Shown in pieces: positions 61,272 through 64,000 of a stretch of DNA of 64,000 bases (the stretch's first letter is position 1; the number at the start of each line of letters is the position of its first letter). Where the stretch lies: NCBI GenBank assembly GCA_026874595.1, contig CM049313.1, positions 48,037,659 through 48,101,658 on the forward strand, in the 5' to 3' direction. Below the pieces are notes generated by a model, which saw only the letters and a program-made list of their open reading frames with translations, was not told the origin of the DNA and did not search any database. Source of the stretch: Sipunculus nudus (taxonomy: Eukaryota; Annelida; Sipuncula; Golfingiida; Sipunculidae). A program made the translations under genes and the position numbers.

Positions 61272-61340
61272 CAACTGTTATAAACATATTAATTTTTGCC
61301 AACATATATGATTTTATCTCTTGAAAATGTTATGTGTATA

Positions 61341-61346
61341 AATAAA
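61341..61346 (+). terminator. Poly(A) signal downstream of the right exon, copy 2
   Basis: AATAAA with a GT-rich downstream stretch, as in copy 1. Confidence 0.35.
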
Positions 61347-61601
61347 AGGTTTCCAGTGTACTTGAACAATGCGTAGCGGTTTATTCAAAAAGAGATTTAT
61401 CGATTAAACTTTGCTGTAACAGATAAAAATCTTAAAGCATCAACATGAAGTACAAAAAGGGAAACCATTATTTTCAAGGTTATTTTTTGTCCGATAACCA
61501 ATTGAATAAAATTCAAATATAAATTATAATATTGTATGAGATTATACAAATTAGGAATTTCTGGGACCAATATCACTGTTAGACGAGAAACAGAGGTAAC
61601 A

Positions 61602-61603
<2 letters not shown>

Positions 61604-61677
<74 letters not shown>
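61604..61677. repeat. (TA)n at the core-satellite boundary, copy 2
   Basis: Pure TA tract running up to the first satellite base at 61678. Confidence 0.95.
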
Positions 61678-61679
<2 letters not shown>

Positions 61680-64000
61680 GGTTAATCGCCGAAGGTTCAA
61701 CAGTAACAGCTTCTGCTGCCTAGCTGTCTATCAATATGGTGTCAAATAGGAACTCTGTCTTAATTTCCATTGGACACTTTTTTTGGCAGTTATCCTGTGG
61801 AGTCCGAAGGCAATGGTGTATATTTTCAACTAGCACCTAGGGGTACTACAGTAAGACTGCTTCAATCCAGCCTGAAATGAAGCAGCATGAAGGTTTTAAT
61901 TAATGTAATAAATCGATTAGGAACTCAGACATAATTTCAATCGGAGCCTTTTGTGGCACTTATTTCGTGGAGCCCGAAGCCACGGTTGTACTTTCAACTA
62001 GCACCTGCTGGTACAACAGTAAAATTGCTTTAATCCAGCCTGAAATGAAGCAGCATGAACATTTTATTTAATGTATAAAACAGATAAAGAACCAAAATGA
62101 CAATGTTTTAAGATCGAAAGCGTTATCGGCTGATTGAGTGTAGTACCTGTGAATGCTAATGATACATAAAAACATAAGCACCACAAGATATTGGGGTTAA
62201 TCGCCAAGGTTTAGGGCATGCCGACTATAATCATGGTTTCAATTCGGAAATCAGAGATAATTTCCATCGGAGCCTTTTGTGGCACTTATTTTGTGGAACC
62301 GGAAGCCACTGCTGTACTTTTAAACTAGCACCTGAGGGTACTACAGTAAGACCCTTCAATCCAGCCTGAAATGAAGCAGCATGAAGGTTTAAATTATTGT
62401 AAAGAAATGACGATAAAATAAATTAACAGTGTTTTAAGATCGAAACTGTTATCGGCTGATTGAGTCTAGTACCTGTGAATGCTAATGATGCATAGAAACA
62501 TAAGCACCACAAGGTACTTGGGTTAATTGCCGAAGTTTCATCTGTAATATCGTCTACTAACTGTAAGGATGGTATCAAATAAGACCTGAGACGGAATTTT
62601 CTTCGGACATTATGTGGCAGTTATCTTGTGGAGTCCGTAGGCACTGGTGTGTTTTTCAATTACCATCTAGGGGTACAACAGTAGGATTGCTTCAATCAAA
62701 CTTAAAATGAAGCAGCATGAACATTTTAAGTAATATATGGAACAGATAAAGAAACAAAATGACAATGTTTTAAGATCGAAAGTGTGTTATCGGCTGATTG
62801 AGTCTAGTACCTGTGAATGCTAATGATGCATAGAAACATAAGCACCACAAGGTACTGGGGTTAATCGCCGAAGTTTCAACGGTTTTAGGGCATGCCGACT
62901 ATAATCATGGATTCAATTCGGAAATCAGACATAATTTCCATCGGAGCCTTTTGTGGCACTTATTTTGTGGAGCCGGAATGAAATGTTGTACTTTTAAACT
63001 AGCACCTAGGGTTACAACAGTAAAATTGCTTCAATCCAGCCTGAAATGAAGCAGCATGAACATTCTGTTTTAAATGTTTAAAACAGATAAAGAACCAAAA
63101 TTACAATGTTTTAAGATCGAAACTGTTATCGGCTTATTAAGTGTAGTACCTGTGTATGCTAATGACGCATAGAAACATAAGCACCATAAGGTATTGGGGT
63201 TAATTGCCGAGAAACTCTGACATAATTTCCCTCGGAGCCTTTTGCGGCACTTATTTTGTGGAACCGGAAGCCACTGCTGTACTTTTAAACTAGCACCTAG
63301 GGTTACAACAGTTAGATTGCTTAAATCCAGCCTGAAATGAAGCAGCATGAACAGTTTATTTAATGTATAAAACAGACAAAGAACCAAAATAACAATGTTT
63401 TAAGATCTAAAGTGTTATCGGCTGATTAAGTCTAGTACCTGTGTATGCTAATGATGCATAGAAACATAAGCACCATAAGGTACTGGGGTTAATCGCCGAA
63501 GGTTCTACAGTTACAGCTTCTGCCGCCTATCGATATGGTGTCAAATAGAAACTCTGACATAATTTCCATTGGACACTTTTTTTGGCATTTATCCTGTGGA
63601 ACCCGTAGGCACTGGTGTATATTTTCAACTAGCACCTAGGGGTACTACAGTAAGACTGCTTCAATCCAGCCTGAAATGAAGCAGCATGAAGGTATTAATT
63701 ATTGTAACGAAATGATGAAAAAAAATAACAGTGTTTTAAGATCGAAAGTGTTATCGGCTGATTGAGTCTAGTACCTGTGAATGCTAATGATGCATAGAAA
63801 CATAAGCACCACAAGGTACTGGGGTTAATTGCCGAAGTTTCATCTATAATATCGTCTACTAACTGTAATGATGGTATCAAATAAGACCTGAGACGGTATT
63901 TTCTTCGGACATTATGTGGCAGTTATCTTGTGGAGTTTGTAATCACTGGAGCATTTTTCAATTAACATTTAGGGGTACTGCAGTATGATTGCTTGAATCA
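61678..64000 (+). repeat. Satellite array 3, forward orientation (continues beyond window)
   Basis: About seven monomers matching the beginning of array 2. It lacks the duplicated 1976 bp block in the same place, so array lengths differ between units. Confidence 0.95.

Larger units (their letters stand above)
51051..61677. other. Non-satellite core, copy 2
   Basis: Near-identical to 23521-34125. Microsatellite lengths, C-run lengths and scattered substitutions differ. Stretches between the features listed below hold the same AT-rich DNA without supported genes as in copy 1. Confidence 0.9.

Overview
The window looks like repeat-dominated DNA from an animal nuclear genome. It holds no rRNA, operon or recognisable long protein gene. 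It does contain TATA-box promoters, GT-type splice donors, AATAAA signals, a piggyBac-like and a hAT-like DNA transposon, tRNA-derived SINEs (one with a sequence resembling the metazoan 'Meta' domain), a hammerhead-ribozyme-like motif and many long (TA)n, (GA)n and (CT)n tracts. This mix fits a lophotrochozoan such as a mollusc, but the phylum is an inference and nothing here proves it.

Layout: the window is a tandem amplicon of about 27.5 kb per unit, present once completely and once partly. Each unit has a roughly 10.6 kb non-satellite core (copy 1 about 23521-34125, copy 2 about 51051-61677) flanked by arrays of a 320-345 bp satellite. The arrays to the left of a core run in reverse orientation (12132-22820 and 42025-50350). 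Those to the right run forward (34126-42009 and 61678-64000; the 1-12116 array presumably follows a core outside the window). Forward and reverse arrays meet head to head at the same junction sequence at 12117-12131 and 42010-42024. The arrays contain higher-order repeats of about 2.75, 2.08, 1.97 and 1.41 kb and a 605 bp duplication. The first array carries a 1848 bp TTAA-flanked piggyBac-like insertion (9284-11131) whose empty site is visible at 41020-41023 in the second array.

Cores: the two copies differ by scattered substitutions and small indels (two differences by eye in 29101-29700). Each core has two similar, outward-facing gene starts: one on the minus strand near its left end and one on the plus strand near its right end. 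The members of each pair share a 34 bp upstream box (31 of 34 identical in copy 1), a second box, a TATA box and a GT splice donor at almost the same spacing (TATA to donor 109 and 108 bp). Between them lie a 1.0 kb hAT-like element, a Meta-type SINE, a hammerhead-like motif, microsatellites and AT-rich DNA in which I see no convincing gene.

How it may work together (inference): the promoters of neighbouring cores face each other across inverted satellite arrays. Transcripts from both ends would carry the same satellite strand, and read-through across the head-to-head junction would give a long fold-back RNA. The protein or RNA product of the promoters is not identified; the unspliced right-hand start encodes only 25 residues before a stop and has an AATAAA signal close behind.
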